A DNA stretch of 64,000 nt from Ascarosepion bandense (Eukaryota; Mollusca; Cephalopoda; Sepiida; Sepiidae), in contig JBBBDQ010001270.1 of the NCBI GenBank assembly GCA_037127315.1, positions 3,059,001 to 3,123,000 of the forward strand, read 5' to 3'. The number at the start of each line of letters is the position of its first letter. Within the stretch, counting starts at the first letter, position 1. The notes under the pieces were generated by a model, which was not told the DNA's origin, searched no databases, and saw nothing but the letters and a program-made list of their open reading frames with translations. Below, piece by piece: positions 22,711-34,231 of this stretch. The translations under genes were made by a program, and so were the position numbers.

Positions 22711-23635
22711 TTTAAAAGGGAATTGTAAGTGCTTCAGGAATTAATCTAAGTTTTATTTGTAGAATAGAGCTATTTAATGAATAATGTAAACGCACTGCTA
22801 ATTATTTTACGATAGAATAAATTGATCATCAGGAAAAATGAATTGTCAAGGGACATGAATTATTGCAAGCAAAGCTTACAATACAGAGCTTTCAATTTAA
22901 TAATGTTAATGAATTGTTGCTGAATTACCAGCTGCAAAGGAGAGGAAACTGTGGAGAGTCATGATCGCAAATGCCCGAAAGGGACACTGCAGAAAGAAGA
23001 AAAAGAAGAAGACCAACAATATCAATAATAATAATAATAATAATAATAATGATGATGATGATGATGATGATGCTACTGCTGCTATAGAATCAAGAGAAAT
23101 AGAGATCCATATTGGTCAGGAATGGACTCAAGCGTTGCTTACACAACGAAGTTATAAACCGACATTGCGATCAAATCAGCTCAGATTTTTACGGTCTATG
23201 CTTCGTGTCTTTCCGTTTCTCCCAAATTCCTCATGATTTTAGACTCTTTCCAAAGTCCTTTTGGCTAGCGATTTGCATTTCTTTTTCGATTTTCTTTTTT
23301 TTTTTTTTTTTGATCTCCAACCCAGGCGGACAGTGTAAGTTTTCGCCCCCTTTCGTTCTTGGACAGAAGAGAGAGAGGCCGTTCTGTGCACGGATAGAGC
23401 CTTCAACGAAGGGATAACATCCTATTTTCATTTCCCGAGGCCAAAACGCGCTTACAGATCGATATTCACACTGAAAGAAGAATCAAACTTCGCTATAAAT
23501 ATCCGTACACACTCGTCTACCAGTCGACATAACAAGCGAATGAATGAGACATTTTTACCGACCCACATATGAGTGATGATTTCGAAACTTCTACATAATT
23601 AAAAAAGCTAGCAGCAATATTTTGATTCCACCGAA
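22711..23635. other. No supported gene; short (AAT)n-(GAT)n tract
   Basis: A trinucleotide tract, ataataataat passing to gatgatgat, lies at 23023-23072, and a T-run at 23296-23311. Two modest open frames (91 and 101 codons) have no domain I recognise. The higher G+C of 23300-23520 might mark a host exon or another repeat, but nothing supports a call. Confidence 0.45.
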
Positions 23636-23639
23636 GACT

Positions 23640-24312
23640 TACGTTCACTCCACCTGCTAAACGCCGTTGAGCAATCTCGAACCTGGTCAGTACTTAGATG
23701 GGTAACCGCTTGGGAATACCATGTACTGTAAGCATGGATGTGCGGCTGGTATGTAGGCTTAGAGCCACATAGTTTTTAAATTAGTTTCCTATATGATCAC
23801 AGAAGTTAAGCAATGTCGCGTCTGTTCAAGACCAAGATGGGTGACCAGTTGGGAATATCAGGTATTGTAAACTTGCATGTGCGTATGGTACATAGTCTTA
23901 GAGCTACATAATTTTAAAATTCGTTTCCCATATGCTGACGGAAGTTAAGCAACGTCGTGTCTGTTCAGTACCAATATTGGTGACCGGTTGGGAATACCAG
24001 GTGCTGTAAACTGGGATGTGCTGATGGTATATAGGCTTAGAGCTGCATAATTTTGAAATTCGGTTCCTATATGATCACGGAAGTTAAGCAATGTCGTGCC
24101 TGTTCAGTACCAAGGTAGGTGACTGGTTGGGAATATCACGTGCTGTAAACGTGCATGTTCGGATGGCATATAGGCTTAGAGCCACATAAGTTTGACATTA
24201 GGTTCTCATATGATCACAGAAGTTAAGCAACGTCATGCCTGTTCAGTACCGATATTGGTGACCGGTTGGGAATACCAGGTGCTGTAAACTTGGATATGTG
24301 GATGGTCAGTCA
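23640..24312 (+). repeat. Tandem array of five 5S rRNA-like units, 139-bp period
   Basis: The 5S internal region (gatcacggaagttaagcaa, gtcgtg, ctgttcagtacc, gtgaccggttgggaatacc, gtgctgtaaac) recurs with 139-bp spacing: the gatcac position falls at 23795, 23934, 24073 and 24212, preceded by an older unit near 23656. Each unit keeps recognisable box A (agttaagcaa) and box C (ggtgacc) promoter elements and is joined by a spacer (ggcttagagccacataattttgaaatt). Each begins near 5S position 30 and ends near the 5S 3' end. Units differ by many substitutions, so this is a degenerate 5S cluster or a 5S-derived satellite. Confidence 0.75.
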
Positions 24313-24400
24313 GTTAAGTGCCATACGTGATACATGCTTGGGCGATCATGTCTCGAAAGAGACATGACTGACTGGGCAGAAGATTATCCCAATGTAGAAT
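24305..24400 (-). mobile_element. SINE-A 3' fragment
   Basis: gtcagtcagttaagtgcc...gcttgggcgatcatgtctcgaaagagacatgactgactgggcagaagatt is the SINE-A 3' terminus in antisense. It directly abuts the last 5S-like unit, as the solo 5S-like piece at 20.3 kb also precedes a SINE-A fragment. Confidence 0.65.
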
Positions 24401-24865
24401 GTCTCTATTGGATTAGGGTGTCCAGGGGAGGGGCAACATATATAGATATAAATAATATAAACTGGGGGGATCGATTCTATATTATAATCTATACATAAAC
24501 TGATCCCTGAATTTGTAGGGTGACAATATATATTTATCTACCCCTAATTTTCGCTTTCTAAAAAAATTTAAGATGTCGTTAGCGTTCTTAAATTTTGATC
24601 TACATCTGAGCGCAACCCCCGTCGAGCTAGACCGCAAAATGCAGACGCTAAGTCGAATCTATCAAACAAACAAATACTTACGCAACGTCCACCCTCGTCA
24701 CTTTTATATTTATAGATGGACTGGACACTTTAGCCTTGTGTTGCAATCAGTCTAGGAAAAAGACTATTTTAAATAAAAAACAAGAAGGCAATAATTCTAC
24801 TATATTTCTAGGAAATAATAGAAATCTTCTGATATCTGAGGTATCTGCTACAGACAATATTCACG
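24401..24865. other. No gene seen
   Basis: Near 24440-24520 the sequence is similar, in reverse, to 85-140 (gggatcagtttat...tcgatccccc), a small dispersed repeat. Nothing else was recognised. Confidence 0.45.
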
Positions 24866-25190
24866 TGAATTAAATGTGTTAGAGATTATACCGTGCCTTA
24901 TTCTATCAACAAACAAATACTTGGAATCTTTGAGAACAAGTTTGCAATTATTCCGAGCAGACACGAACAGGCGTCTGCTGTGTTGGAACTATCACGCTGG
25001 TAAAAAACGGAAAAAAGTGATTCCTGAGAGATAAACGAGACTGATGTGAGAGAACATTGTGGTTTCACGTGATATTTGCAAAACGGTACAAAAGTATTAA
25101 CCAAGACGAAACATCTGTGGCATAATTCGCAAGGGGAAGTTATAAAATATCAATCCAGGAGATGTCTGGAATAAAGTGAAAAAAACTAAT
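24866..25190 (+). repeat. Unnamed ~320-bp dispersed repeat, copy 1
   Basis: It aligns along its length with 31005-31335 in the same orientation. Shared blocks are gttagagattataccg, attccgagcagacacgaacag, aaaaaagtgattcct, gtggtttcacgtgatatttgc and acatctgtggcataatt. There is no ORF and no recognised class. Confidence 0.7.
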
Positions 25191-25194
25191 CATG

Positions 25195-25670
25195 CTATCA
25201 TGGCCTTCCACAATCCCCTATCACTTGTAGCTTTTAACACCTCATCTCCTGTTACCCTCCCAAACCCTGCTTCATTGTTCATCCGCTCTGGTCCATCAAG
25301 AATGTCACACATTGCTTTCCGGTGTCTCTCCTTTCCTTTATCCATGTGAGTATCAGATTCCCCAAACGCTCTTTTCTCATTATATTACCCAGAAACTTCA
25401 GCTGTTTGTTCCTCATGTTAATTATCAGTTTCCTTGTCGTTTTCACCTTCTCCTGAACCTATTCTCAGCATCCTTCTGTAGAACCAAATTTCGGTTGCCT
25501 CAAATCTGTCCTTCATCTTTGATGAAATTGTTCAGCATTTACTGTTATACTGAAGGACAGACATCACATAATCCAGTCCTCTCTTCTATCTTTCCAGCAA
25601 AATTTTCCTTTCTCTCAATCCTCTGTTCAGCTCCTGAAATGCATTCTTGGCCATGCCAATTCACCTTCGG
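25195..25670 (-). mobile_element. Antisense LINE 3' fragment (same family as 180-650)
   Basis: Shares ordered blocks with 180-650 (atcatggcctt.ca..., ccccagaaacttcagctgt, gtagaaccaaatttcggttgc, ttcatctttgatga.attgt). The plus-strand 124-codon frame is a shadow. No clear terminus was seen. Confidence 0.5.
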
Positions 25671-25727
25671 ATCTCAGTGTCGTTAATTAACAATAAATAT
25701 AGTACCTATTTGAAGCACTATAATATT

Positions 25728-25815
25728 TGGAGACATCACGTGGTTTAATGGATAGCCTAGTTTGTCTAGCTACATTAATTAAGACTGATCAGTTCAATCC
25801 TGACTGGATGCTTGC
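25728..25815 (+). repeat. tRNA-like SINE head
   Basis: cacgtggtttaatggatag is a box A-like element and gatcagttcaatcctgac a box B-like element, about 40 bases apart. A partial second copy (gacgtggtttattagttag) lies at 25870. No foldable acceptor stem is evident, so I do not call a tRNA. Confidence 0.4.
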
Positions 25816-26039
25816 TGCTTTCGGCCCTACGTTACATCTAAGCTTTGCTTAAAAATTCAAGGACACATCGACGTGGTTTATTAGTTAGCACGAAATAATG
25901 AGTTGTTAAACAGCAAACACGCGGCAACAGTTTTCATAACTAGTAACAATGTTCAATTACTGGTAGTAAAGAAGATGAACTGAGCCGACGCAGCCTCGCT
26001 GCTTTCTTTCTCTTCATGAGCATGAAAGGATGAATATAT

Positions 26040-26040
26040 A

Positions 26041-26083
<43 letters not shown>

Positions 26084-27176
26084 AAAACCTGCCGTATGCA
26101 ACGCTCTTCGTCAACAACCACCTGTTGTTAACGACCGTTTTTCTATGCACGGACGATTTGCTAATGTTAATTGACCCTCAGGAAGCGACCACCTCCAGAA
26201 CGCGACCAGCTCTAGAACGCGACCAGCAACTAACATCAACAAGTGAAAATCACAGATCAAGCGACTGCTTAAAAAAATTCCATTTTGGTCGTATACTGCG
26301 AACTTCTAAATTAGGAGAAACTAAATGAGTAATCTATTTCATTTTGCTTTGATCTAAAGCAGGAACACTTACTCATTGTTTTGTTATTGTAGTGTTGTAT
26401 TGAACTGTTATTTCTTGTTGAAATGCACATTGCCTGAGTTCACCTCATGGTCAAACATCAGCTGTTTTGTACAAAATTTTGTATTGCATTTGATATATTC
26501 AAGGGATTTATCGCAGTCTTTGTAATGACTTGGATAAATTCACGGATTGGGAAAATCACAATTATGTCCCTTTCTCAAATGTCTATCGCTTTCGTTCCTT
26601 TATTTTTTGTGTATCTATCTACTCTATTTCTATCTGGGTATATTTATCTCTATCTCTCTGATTCTCTACCTCCACCCACGATCGCTGTCAATTTTTTGTA
26701 TGTTTTTTTTTGTTTATTTTTTCCATATATTATCGCAGATTCTCTTTTGCTATCACTCACTTCTGAGAAAAAACTGAAACTGTATACGTCGAGAATTTTT
26801 CCAACCTACATATTTTATAAGAAATGGCTAATACTAGTACAGACATGAAAAGGAAAGCAATAATTGCCGTTTTTTAAGGCCACTTAATAAATATTTTTTG
26901 CGAATAAATATTTTAGTTTCTTGTTGACCGTTGTAAATACGTTTTTAATACTTTAAAATGAACTCTGTTCAATAAATTTATTTAAAGCTTGGCCAACTTC
27001 TCATGTTCTTTTTATATATTACCAGATTGTATAGTAAAATTCTAACATGTACATTCTGGCTAGTAGAATATACGTTCCTGGCGTAAATAGGTTATGACTA
27101 TGAGCATTTAGTGAACGACCAACTGCCATATGCAACCAGTTTTTGATGGCAATAGGATTGGTCGCATACGACAGGT

Positions 27177-27236
<60 letters not shown>

Positions 27237-27245
27237 ACCTGTCGT
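26040..27245. mobile_element. Possible non-autonomous TIR element bordered by (TA)n
   Basis: aacctgccgtatgcaac near 26088 is matched in reverse by gtcgcatacgacaggttcc at 27161-27180; both sit against (TA)n tracts. Another inverted terminus (ggaacctgtcgta) follows the (TA)n at 27232-27246. Internal frames (133 and 76 codons) show no transposase motif. The pogo/Tigger-like appearance of the termini is a weak inference. Confidence 0.35.
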
Positions 27246-27246
27246 A

Positions 27247-27535
27247 AGTTACAATTCTCTTTCCTTTTTTTGCTAACCCAGACGATGTCAAAATTTTCTT
27301 TTCTTGTTTATTTGATTTTATTTTGTTTTATCTTTTTCTTTTTTTTCTTTTCTTTTTCTTTTTCTTTTTTATTTTCTTTTTTAATTTCTTTGCAAATCTA
27401 TTTAAAAAGGAAAATTAGACTGATTTTTCTCCAGTTTCTGAAAGGATTTTTCTGTTGCTGAGGTGATGTGTTATACCCCATGGGGATTTTCATATCGAAA
27501 TGATCATCCAACATCAGTGAATCAATCCTTTTTTA

Positions 27536-27592
<57 letters not shown>

Positions 27593-28535
27593 GAAAGCTA
27601 AAGAGCTAACGAACCTACCAAGGTTTCACCTAACCGGATCTTCAGGGAAGGTTGGCTCTACTTGTGTATTGAGCACTTTTTGTTTTAGGTTACTCGTCTC
27701 GGTTTTTTTTTTTCTATGGGCTACGTACTTTGACTGATGTTCAAGTGCTTAGCTCTTTCTTTTATTATTAACATTTTTTCCTTCCGCGTATATACTCGGA
27801 GGGTTTTCGAAAAGGGGTATAGCGATAAGTTTACATTTATATATATGTACAACGGTCTTTATAAATGGGGTGATTTCAGAATTTAAATACGTGGAGGAAA
27901 GGAAACATATCTGCCAAAATGTGAATCGTAAATTGATAAACGAGCATAGAAATTAAATTTTTTTTTGTCTCTCCCCTATTTCCTTTGCAATATGCACCCC
28001 CCCACCATCAGTTCGAAAATTAATTTCTCTTCCCGATTCTAACGCGCGGACAATTCTGCTCACTTTGACAAGAGCCGCGTATCGTGCGGCTTCCTGCAAA
28101 CTGAAATATGCAAGTCGCAATATCGACAAGAATCAAGGCTCACCAAAGATCGATTTGATTAGAAGCATTCGATTAACCGCTGTCTGAACAACGAGCGATG
28201 CTAGCAAAGATCAAACAGCGTTTATTTAAGAGAACGGATTGTATTTAGATTTTTCTCCTCAATTCATTGCTTGGGATATGACGCCATTGTCATTGCGTTT
28301 GAGGGCTAAAGATACTGAAGGCCAGTCCGAAAAATATCCAGCTATGTTATATGCTATGCTATAATAATCGGTTGCGTGGCCTGATGTGGCAGATAGTAAA
28401 GAAAAGCAACAACAAAGTCGTTATAAAACAGATCTGCGTCTGGTGTAATAAAATTCGGAGTGCTAAGATCGAATTTCTAGCGAACTCTGTAACATTATAT
28501 ATATAAATACCGTTGAGAAAGTTATGAATCCAGCT
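27247..28535. other. No gene seen; T-rich tract and (TA)n
   Basis: It has a CT/T-rich stretch at 27285-27390 and (TA)n at 27540-27590. From 28000 to 28260 base composition is more balanced (cgcgcggac, gccgcgtatcgtgcggc), but no reading frame or RNA gene could be supported. Confidence 0.5.
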
Positions 28536-29525
28536 CCTATCCTCTAGATATGGATAAAACAGTATTCGCACCCAAAATTGATATTTTTACAATCCAAATT
28601 GTGTTTCTTCTTTAAATAAATCTCAAAAAAATATATGCCGTAAAAAAGGAAGTGGGGTGGATGTAGAAAAGCTTGTGGAACTCCCATCCGTTTGCTTGCT
28701 TCCCTTATAGCTACAATCACAAAAAGTTTAAATGCAACGTCAATTGCCATCTTCTATCTCCTTCATTCTCATCTTTCTATTATCCTTTCTTCGACATCCC
28801 TTGTAACTTGTTTTTCCTTTTCTATACTTGCTTCCCCGACAGCTACAATCTCAAAAAAACTAAATGCAACATCAATTGCCATCTTCTATCTCCTTGATTC
28901 TCATCTTTCTATTGTCCTTTCTTCGACATCTCCTGTAACTTGTTTTTTTTTTCCTTTTCTATACTTGCTTCCCCGACAGCTACAATCTCAAAAAAATTAA
29001 ATGCAACATCAATTGCCATCTTCTATCTCCTTGATTCTCATCTTTCTATTGTCCTTTCTTCGACATCTCCTGTAACTTGTTTTTTTTCCTTTTCTATACT
29101 TGCTTCCCCGACAGCTACAATCTCAAAAAGTTTAACTGCAACGTCAATTGCCATCTTATATCTCCTTGATTCTCATCTTTCTACTATCCTTTCTTCGACA
29201 TCTCCTGTAACTTGATTTTTCTTTTCTATACTTGCTTCCCCGACAGCTACAATCTCCAAAAGTTTAACTGCAACGTCAATTGCTATCTTCTATCTCCTTG
29301 ATTCTCATCTTTCTATTATTCTTTCTTCGACATCTCCTGTAACTTGATTTTTCTTTTCTATACTTTCTTCCCTGACAGCTCCTATCCCCTAGATATGGAT
29401 AAAACAGTATTCGCACCCAAAATTGATATTTTTACAATCCAAATTGTGTTTCTTCTTTAAATAAATCTGAAAAAAATATATGACGTAAAAAAGGAAGAGT
29501 GGGGTGGATGTGGAAAAGCATGAGA
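28536..29525. repeat. Segmental duplication bracketing the first LINE-J-derived array
   Basis: The ~140-bp segment cctatc..ctagatatggataaaacagta... at 28536-28675 recurs at 29381-29520 almost unchanged. Between them lies a minisatellite of the LINE-J 3' coding end. Confidence 0.75.
28680..29380 (+). repeat. LINE-J 3'-end minisatellite, block 1 (~133-bp period)
   Basis: The unit tgcttccccgacagctacaatctcaaaa...aaatgcaac.tcaattgccatcttctatctccttgattctcatctttctatt...cctgtaacttg recurs with ctacaatc at 28711, 28843, 28980, 29115, 29247 and a cut unit at 29379. The first part encodes the LINE-J C-terminus (CFPDSYN...FKCN.N.HLL), so the array grew out of a LINE 3' end. Periods are 132-137 bp, varying in the T-run. 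Confidence 0.85.
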
Positions 29526-29584
29526 GAGAGGATGTAAGTTAGTGAAACAGGAGATGACTATTGACTTTACAATTTAGAATACAT

Positions 29585-29745
29585 TGTGTTCTATAGCTTT
29601 GGTTGGGAATAAGTTTACTGTAGAAGTTAATGGCAACCTTCTTCGGGGAAAATCTTCTGCCCAGTCAGTGATGTCTCTCTCGAGACATGATCGCCCATTC
29701 GTGTCTTTCGTATGGCACTTAACTGATTAACTGACTAGCTTGGCA
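29585..29745 (+). mobile_element. SINE-A 3' fragment
   Basis: ttctatagctttggttgg...aatggcaacc...gaaaatcttctgcccagtcagtgatg...gagacatgatcgccc...tatggcacttaactga is the SINE-A 3' domain in sense orientation, 5'-truncated. It lies between the two minisatellite blocks. Confidence 0.7.
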
Positions 29746-29821
29746 TCACCTTTTACCGTTGAAATAGTTTAACGTAACTTCTTTTTCTTCTACTTTAACA
29801 GTTTATTTTCCCACACTTCCT

Positions 29822-30262
29822 GCTTGTGGAACTCCCTTCCGTTTGCTTGCTTCCCTTATAGCTACAATCTCCAAAAGTTTAAATGCAACGTCAATTGCAA
29901 TCTTCTATCTCCTTGATTCTCATCTTTCTATTTTCCTTTCTTCGACATCTCCTGTAACTTGTTTTTTACCTTTTCTATACTTGCTTCACTGACAGCTGCA
30001 ATCTTCAAAAGTTTAAATGCAACGTCAATTGCCATCTTCTATCTCCTTGATTCTCATCTTTCTATTATCCTTTCTTCGACATCTCCTGTAACTTGTTTTT
30101 TCTTTTCTATACTTGCTTCCCTGACAGCTACAATCTCCAAAAGTTTAAATGCAACATCAATTGCCATCTTCTATCTTCTTGATTCTCATCTTTCTATTAT
30201 CCTTTCTTCGACATCTCCTGTAACTTGTTTTTTCCTTTTCTATACTTGCTTCCCTGACAGCT
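29822..30262 (+). repeat. LINE-J 3'-end minisatellite, block 2
   Basis: Units with ctacaatc (or ctgcaatc) at 29862, 29996 and 30128 and a cut unit at 30261; the period is 132-134 bp. The block starts with the same cttgtggaactccc.tccgtttgcttgcttcccttatag lead-in as block 1, so the lead-in and array were duplicated together. Confidence 0.85.
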
Positions 30263-30440
30263 CTTCTTCTATGTGCCTTGTCCCTTCAGGACGTAGGCGA
30301 TCATGGATCTCCACGTATCCCTATCCCTTGTGGCTCTTAGTATGTTTGCTCCTGTTGCTCCTGGCAACCCCCGTTCCGTCATCCACCTGATCAGACCCTG
30401 CAAATATGTTATCCGCTGCCTTCCTCTGTCTCTCCTTCCT
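30263..30440 (-). mobile_element. Antisense LINE 3' fragment (GRQR...DRDTWRSM tail)
   Basis: The minus strand encodes GRRDRGRQRITYLQGLIRWM then TERGLPGATGANILRATRDR and WRSMIAYVLKGQGT, the clearest copy of the family seen at 180-650 and 25195-25670. It interrupts the last minisatellite unit: LINE-J sequence resumes at 30441. Confidence 0.6.
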
Positions 30441-30600
30441 TTAAATGCAACAACAATTGCCATCTTCTATCTCCTTGATTCTCATGTTTCTATTATCCTT
30501 TTTTCGACATTCTCTATACTTTGTTTTTTTCTCTTTCATTGTAAACCACTGCGCACTAGTGGTCGTCCAATTTTTGGTTGGTGTGAAATGATTATAAAAA
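30441..30600 (+). mobile_element. LINE-J 3' terminus
   Basis: After atgcaacaacaattgccatc... the element runs through gtaaaccactgcgcactagtggtcgtcc to ggtgtgaaatgattataaaaaa, the family's A-rich end. It is the true 3' end of the LINE-J whose coding tail was amplified upstream. Confidence 0.7.
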
Positions 30601-31004
30601 AATCGAAAGTTGGTATATTTTTCAGAAATTTAACTGCCAAAATTTAAAATAGAAAACGGCGAAAAAATAAATCAAACGAAGGCTTTGCGCAACAGATATT
30701 TTACAAGATAACAATGAATTTACAAAAACCTTTTTGTACATCCGTTAGACTGTCATATATGATTTAATTTCTCTCTGCTTTTACCGAACTTCTGAGTGTT
30801 AGTAAATATAAATAGAAAAAAACGCTAAAAGAAGAGAGAACAATAAAAGAACATGAATCAAGAGGACAAAAGATAATAATTGATATTTCATTTAAATTTT
30901 TGAATCTCAAAATTAACAGGGAAGAAAGATGGCGGAAGATTGTGTGAAGAGATGAAGACTTATTTACTCCTATTTAACCCACTATTACAGAATGGACAGT
31001 AGTG

Positions 31005-31335
31005 ACGTGAACTGAATTTGTTAGAGGTTATACCGCACCTCATTCTATCAGCAAACAAAGACTTAGACTCTTTGAATACACGTTTACAATTAATCCGAGC
31101 AGACACGAACAGGGTCTGTTGTGTTGAAACTGTCACGTAAATACACACGAAAAAAGTGATTCCTAGGAGTTAAATGGGGGTGAACAGGCCACTGAGACAT
31201 AAGATTGTAGTTTCACGAGATATTTGCGAAATGGCACAAAAGCAGTAACCAGGACGAAACCTCTGTGGCATAATTTTCGGAAGGAAGTTAAAGAATATCA
31301 GTTCAAAAAGGCGTCTTGAATAAAGTCAAGAAACC
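31005..31335 (+). repeat. Unnamed ~320-bp dispersed repeat, copy 2
   Basis: Direct-orientation partner of 24866-25190, with small indels. It is immediately followed by a SINE-A. Confidence 0.7.
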
Positions 31336-31344
31336 AAGTATGTT

Positions 31345-31660
31345 CGTTGTGGTGCAGTTGATATCGGTTCAGAACGAGAAATCGAAGAGCCGTGTTCGAA
31401 TTCTAGCTGAATCCATTACATTCACCTACGCGCAAATATTCTTGGGAAAGCTATTAACCCTTCGTTTCTTCCTCCAGCTATGAGTTAAATAGCAGGGGAA
31501 ATTGGGTTCTATAGCTTTAGTTGGCAACCAGACTACCGCAGAAAATAATGGCAACCGACTGCATGAGAATCTTCAGCCAGGTCACTCATGTCTCTTTCGA
31601 GACATGATCGCCAATGCGTGTATTACGTGTGGCACATAACTGACTGACTGACTCTGCTGG
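31345..31660 (+). mobile_element. SINE-A, near full length
   Basis: Head ttgtggtgcagttgatatcgg (box A) and gccgtgttcgaattct (box B), body, then ...gcaaccagactaccgcagaaaataatggcaacc...gagacatgatcgcc...ggcacataactgactgactgac. The tandem ctga tail is the SINE terminus. Confidence 0.75.
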
Positions 31661-32734
31661 CAGACTTGTGAATAAGAATTATTACATATATTTTTTAAAT
31701 CAGGTACTCTTAATGAAAGACACAATCCTTCTTTAATTGCTAATTTATCTGTTATGTGTACCTTGCCGATGAGAGGAAAACGATCAAAATTACACGTACA
31801 CACATAGTCCTGGGTATGATGATAAACTATATCCAGCAGCAAGGATATTGATCAAGAGATTGCAGATTTTAGGGATTGTGGAATCACCAGTAATCGCTGT
31901 TGTCCCCATGATAACTTTGACCCATATATGCCGTTAACCAAGAAGTTCAAATTCGCGAGTATATATAATATTTTCTTTAGACCGATGAAAAACTTGACTT
32001 CACTAAAACTGACCGGAAAAAATGGGAAAATGACGAAAACAATTTTACCTTTTCTTTAGACCAATAAAAAAGAAAGAAACGAAAATAGCGACCCAATAGA
32101 AAATCTTTTTTGATATTAAAAAGGTAAAAAATTAAATCAACAGGGAACGGTGTATAAAGCCATGTGAAAGTTTCGTTTCTGTTCACACGTCCAGCGTTCA
32201 AATTTTCGAAATATATCTATATATATATATATATATATCCCTCTTCATTAACCTTTAGTACGACTTTTGAAATACGTATGTATCTATGCAATATATTCAA
32301 TAGTAGATACCTCAATATATACTTCGTCGTCATTTTGGACGGCATATTTTTATAAATATTTATGACAGCACGAGCCAGCTTGTATATATATTTACATATA
32401 CGCTTAAAATAACTAAAGAGTTAGACGAAAGTGTTTGGAACAGTGTAACTTATGGTAAAAGTTTTTACTACGCTACTCTTACAAAATCTTGAGAATTCTG
32501 AAAAAAAAATATCAAGTCATACTTATCTGTCGAATTTAATGAGAGAAAATTTGTTGGTCAAAAATAAAAGTTTGTCACTTAGCTGATTGATGTTATTTTC
32601 AGCATTCCAACACCAGAGTTTCATAGGCAGACTCTGTCCGTCCACGCTACCGGGGTTATAACCTATTTCTTGTCATTTAATATAAAGGAAACACCAACAC
32701 ATCATCTAAAGCGGTTATAAACTATAATTAACTA
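31661..32734. other. No gene seen
   Basis: A+T-rich sequence with a (TA)n tract at 32215-32238. Short open frames have no recognised domains. Confidence 0.5.
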
Positions 32735-33420
32735 GCAGTATAGCTCTTTGTTGCTCGGGTATGATGAAAGCTTTAAAACTAATCCATGGTCCTGGAGCTC
32801 AGACTCTTTTAACGTTGGCACGAAAGACGAAAAAGCAATAGTTGTTTCCAGTTAAAGCGAAACCGTAGACTGAAAGAAAAATGAATGGATGTAAGTCAAA
32901 TGTTGATTTCCTGGTATCGATATCAAATAATTTTTTTCTTCGTAAACTGAATTTTGATGGTTAAATAAGTTCTCTGAGTAAATGGTATCATGGCTGAGAC
33001 TAAGAACTACAATTATACCTACTTAGAGCCAAACTCGAAGCAAAAACTAAAATAAAAGGGCTGAAAAAAATACCGACATACAGGCAGATAAACAGACACA
33101 CATACAAACATCTTGCATTATATATATATATATATATATATTATCGATTTTCTGCACTATTGTAAGAACTGCAAGCTTGGAACCTCTGAATATCATTTCT
33201 TATGTCTTTGTCTATGAGTGTATCAAATTTGATTAAAATCGGACCACTCCTTTTATAACCCGATTTTTTTGATTATCGATATCCGATATTTATCGGGAGT
33301 ACCTCGACACAAAACCTAGCTAAGAACACTCGCAGACGCTTATAGTACAACTGTGTAAATTTTCAAGAAAATTGGTTCAGCCTTTTCGGAGTCAATAGGT
33401 AACGGACACACACACACAGA
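32735..33420 (+). repeat. Dispersed repeat, left arm of a large inverted pair
   Basis: Begins tatagctctttgttgctcgggtatgatgaaagcttt and runs through tggatgtaagtcaaatg, ctgcactattgtaagaactgc, ggaccactccttttataaccc and gaacactcgcagacgc to a (CA)-rich end near 33435. The reverse complement lies at 34690-35240. There is no ORF; the class is unknown. Confidence 0.75.
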
Positions 33421-33757
33421 CACACACACACACACACACAAAGTTGCATTTATAAATTATTTTAGAGTTCAGCGGGTACATTTTTGTTACCCATGTTTTC
33501 AGGCCGTAGAATACATTTACTTTAATTTAATCAGAACATTCAAAGATACTCTGAGGACTGAAGAGATGGGTAACAAATACTTACCTGTCGAAATATAGTT
33601 TACAACCGCTGTAGTAGATGTATTGAATTTTTCTTTGTGTAAATTATCATGCGTTAGTTAATGTCCATTGAGTTTACAATAGAGATCTATCTGTTTAATA
33701 TTTTTTTCATAAAATAGATCTTTTTGGATTATCCTCTCTGTTTACTGTTTTGACATC

Positions 33758-33811
<54 letters not shown>

Positions 33812-34230
33812 TGTAAATTCAGATAAAACTTAGTGGGGAAATAGTCATTTTCAACATGTCATTTTAAGGCATGTATTCTTCGACCCCTTATAAACAGAGA
33901 ATTAGGAAAAATTTTAGGCCCACAGGTTATATATATATACCACGAATGACCGCGAATGACGCTCCAGATCAATCGGTGGCTTCCCCTATGTGGTTAGAGA
34001 TCGCAGTTCCGAATCCTTCCGAATGACACACATTTTCCTAACAGAAATTTATCGTAAATAACCAGGCCGGTAGAAATAAATATATAGATTGTTTGATTAA
34101 AAAACAGAATATCTACGAAAATAATGTTCAAACAAATAATGTTCAAACAAATATTTTCAAATTGTCGGTTGTTTATAATCAATTTCGTTAATCTTCGTTA
34201 ATTTCCGTAATATGTTTACATTTGTTGACA
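33421..34230. other. Spacer with (CA)n, (TA)n and part of the 16.8-kb repeat family in reverse
   Basis: (CA)n at 33404-33440 and (TA)n at 33758-33808. From about 34040 to 34240 the sequence is the reverse complement of the family at 16805-17660. Confidence 0.55.
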
Positions 34231-34231
34231 T

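Noticed and set aside
23023..23417. Possible host exon with poly-Asn/Asp stretch
   Set aside because: The Asn/Asp run is an (AAT)n/(GAT)n microsatellite; the following frames have no recognisable domain.
20465..24400. CRISPR-like regular repeats (5S array, SINE-A series, minisatellite)
   Set aside because: Periods and spacers are not CRISPR-like, the spacers themselves are repeated, and the genome is eukaryotic.
25728..25815. Possible tRNA gene
   Set aside because: Box A- and B-like motifs are present, but no acceptor stem or anticodon arm could be drawn; kept only as a SINE head.
26447..26848. 133-codon hydrophobic open frame (possible membrane protein)
   Set aside because: T-rich sequence gives spurious hydrophobic runs; no homology or start context, and it lies inside a probable TIR element.
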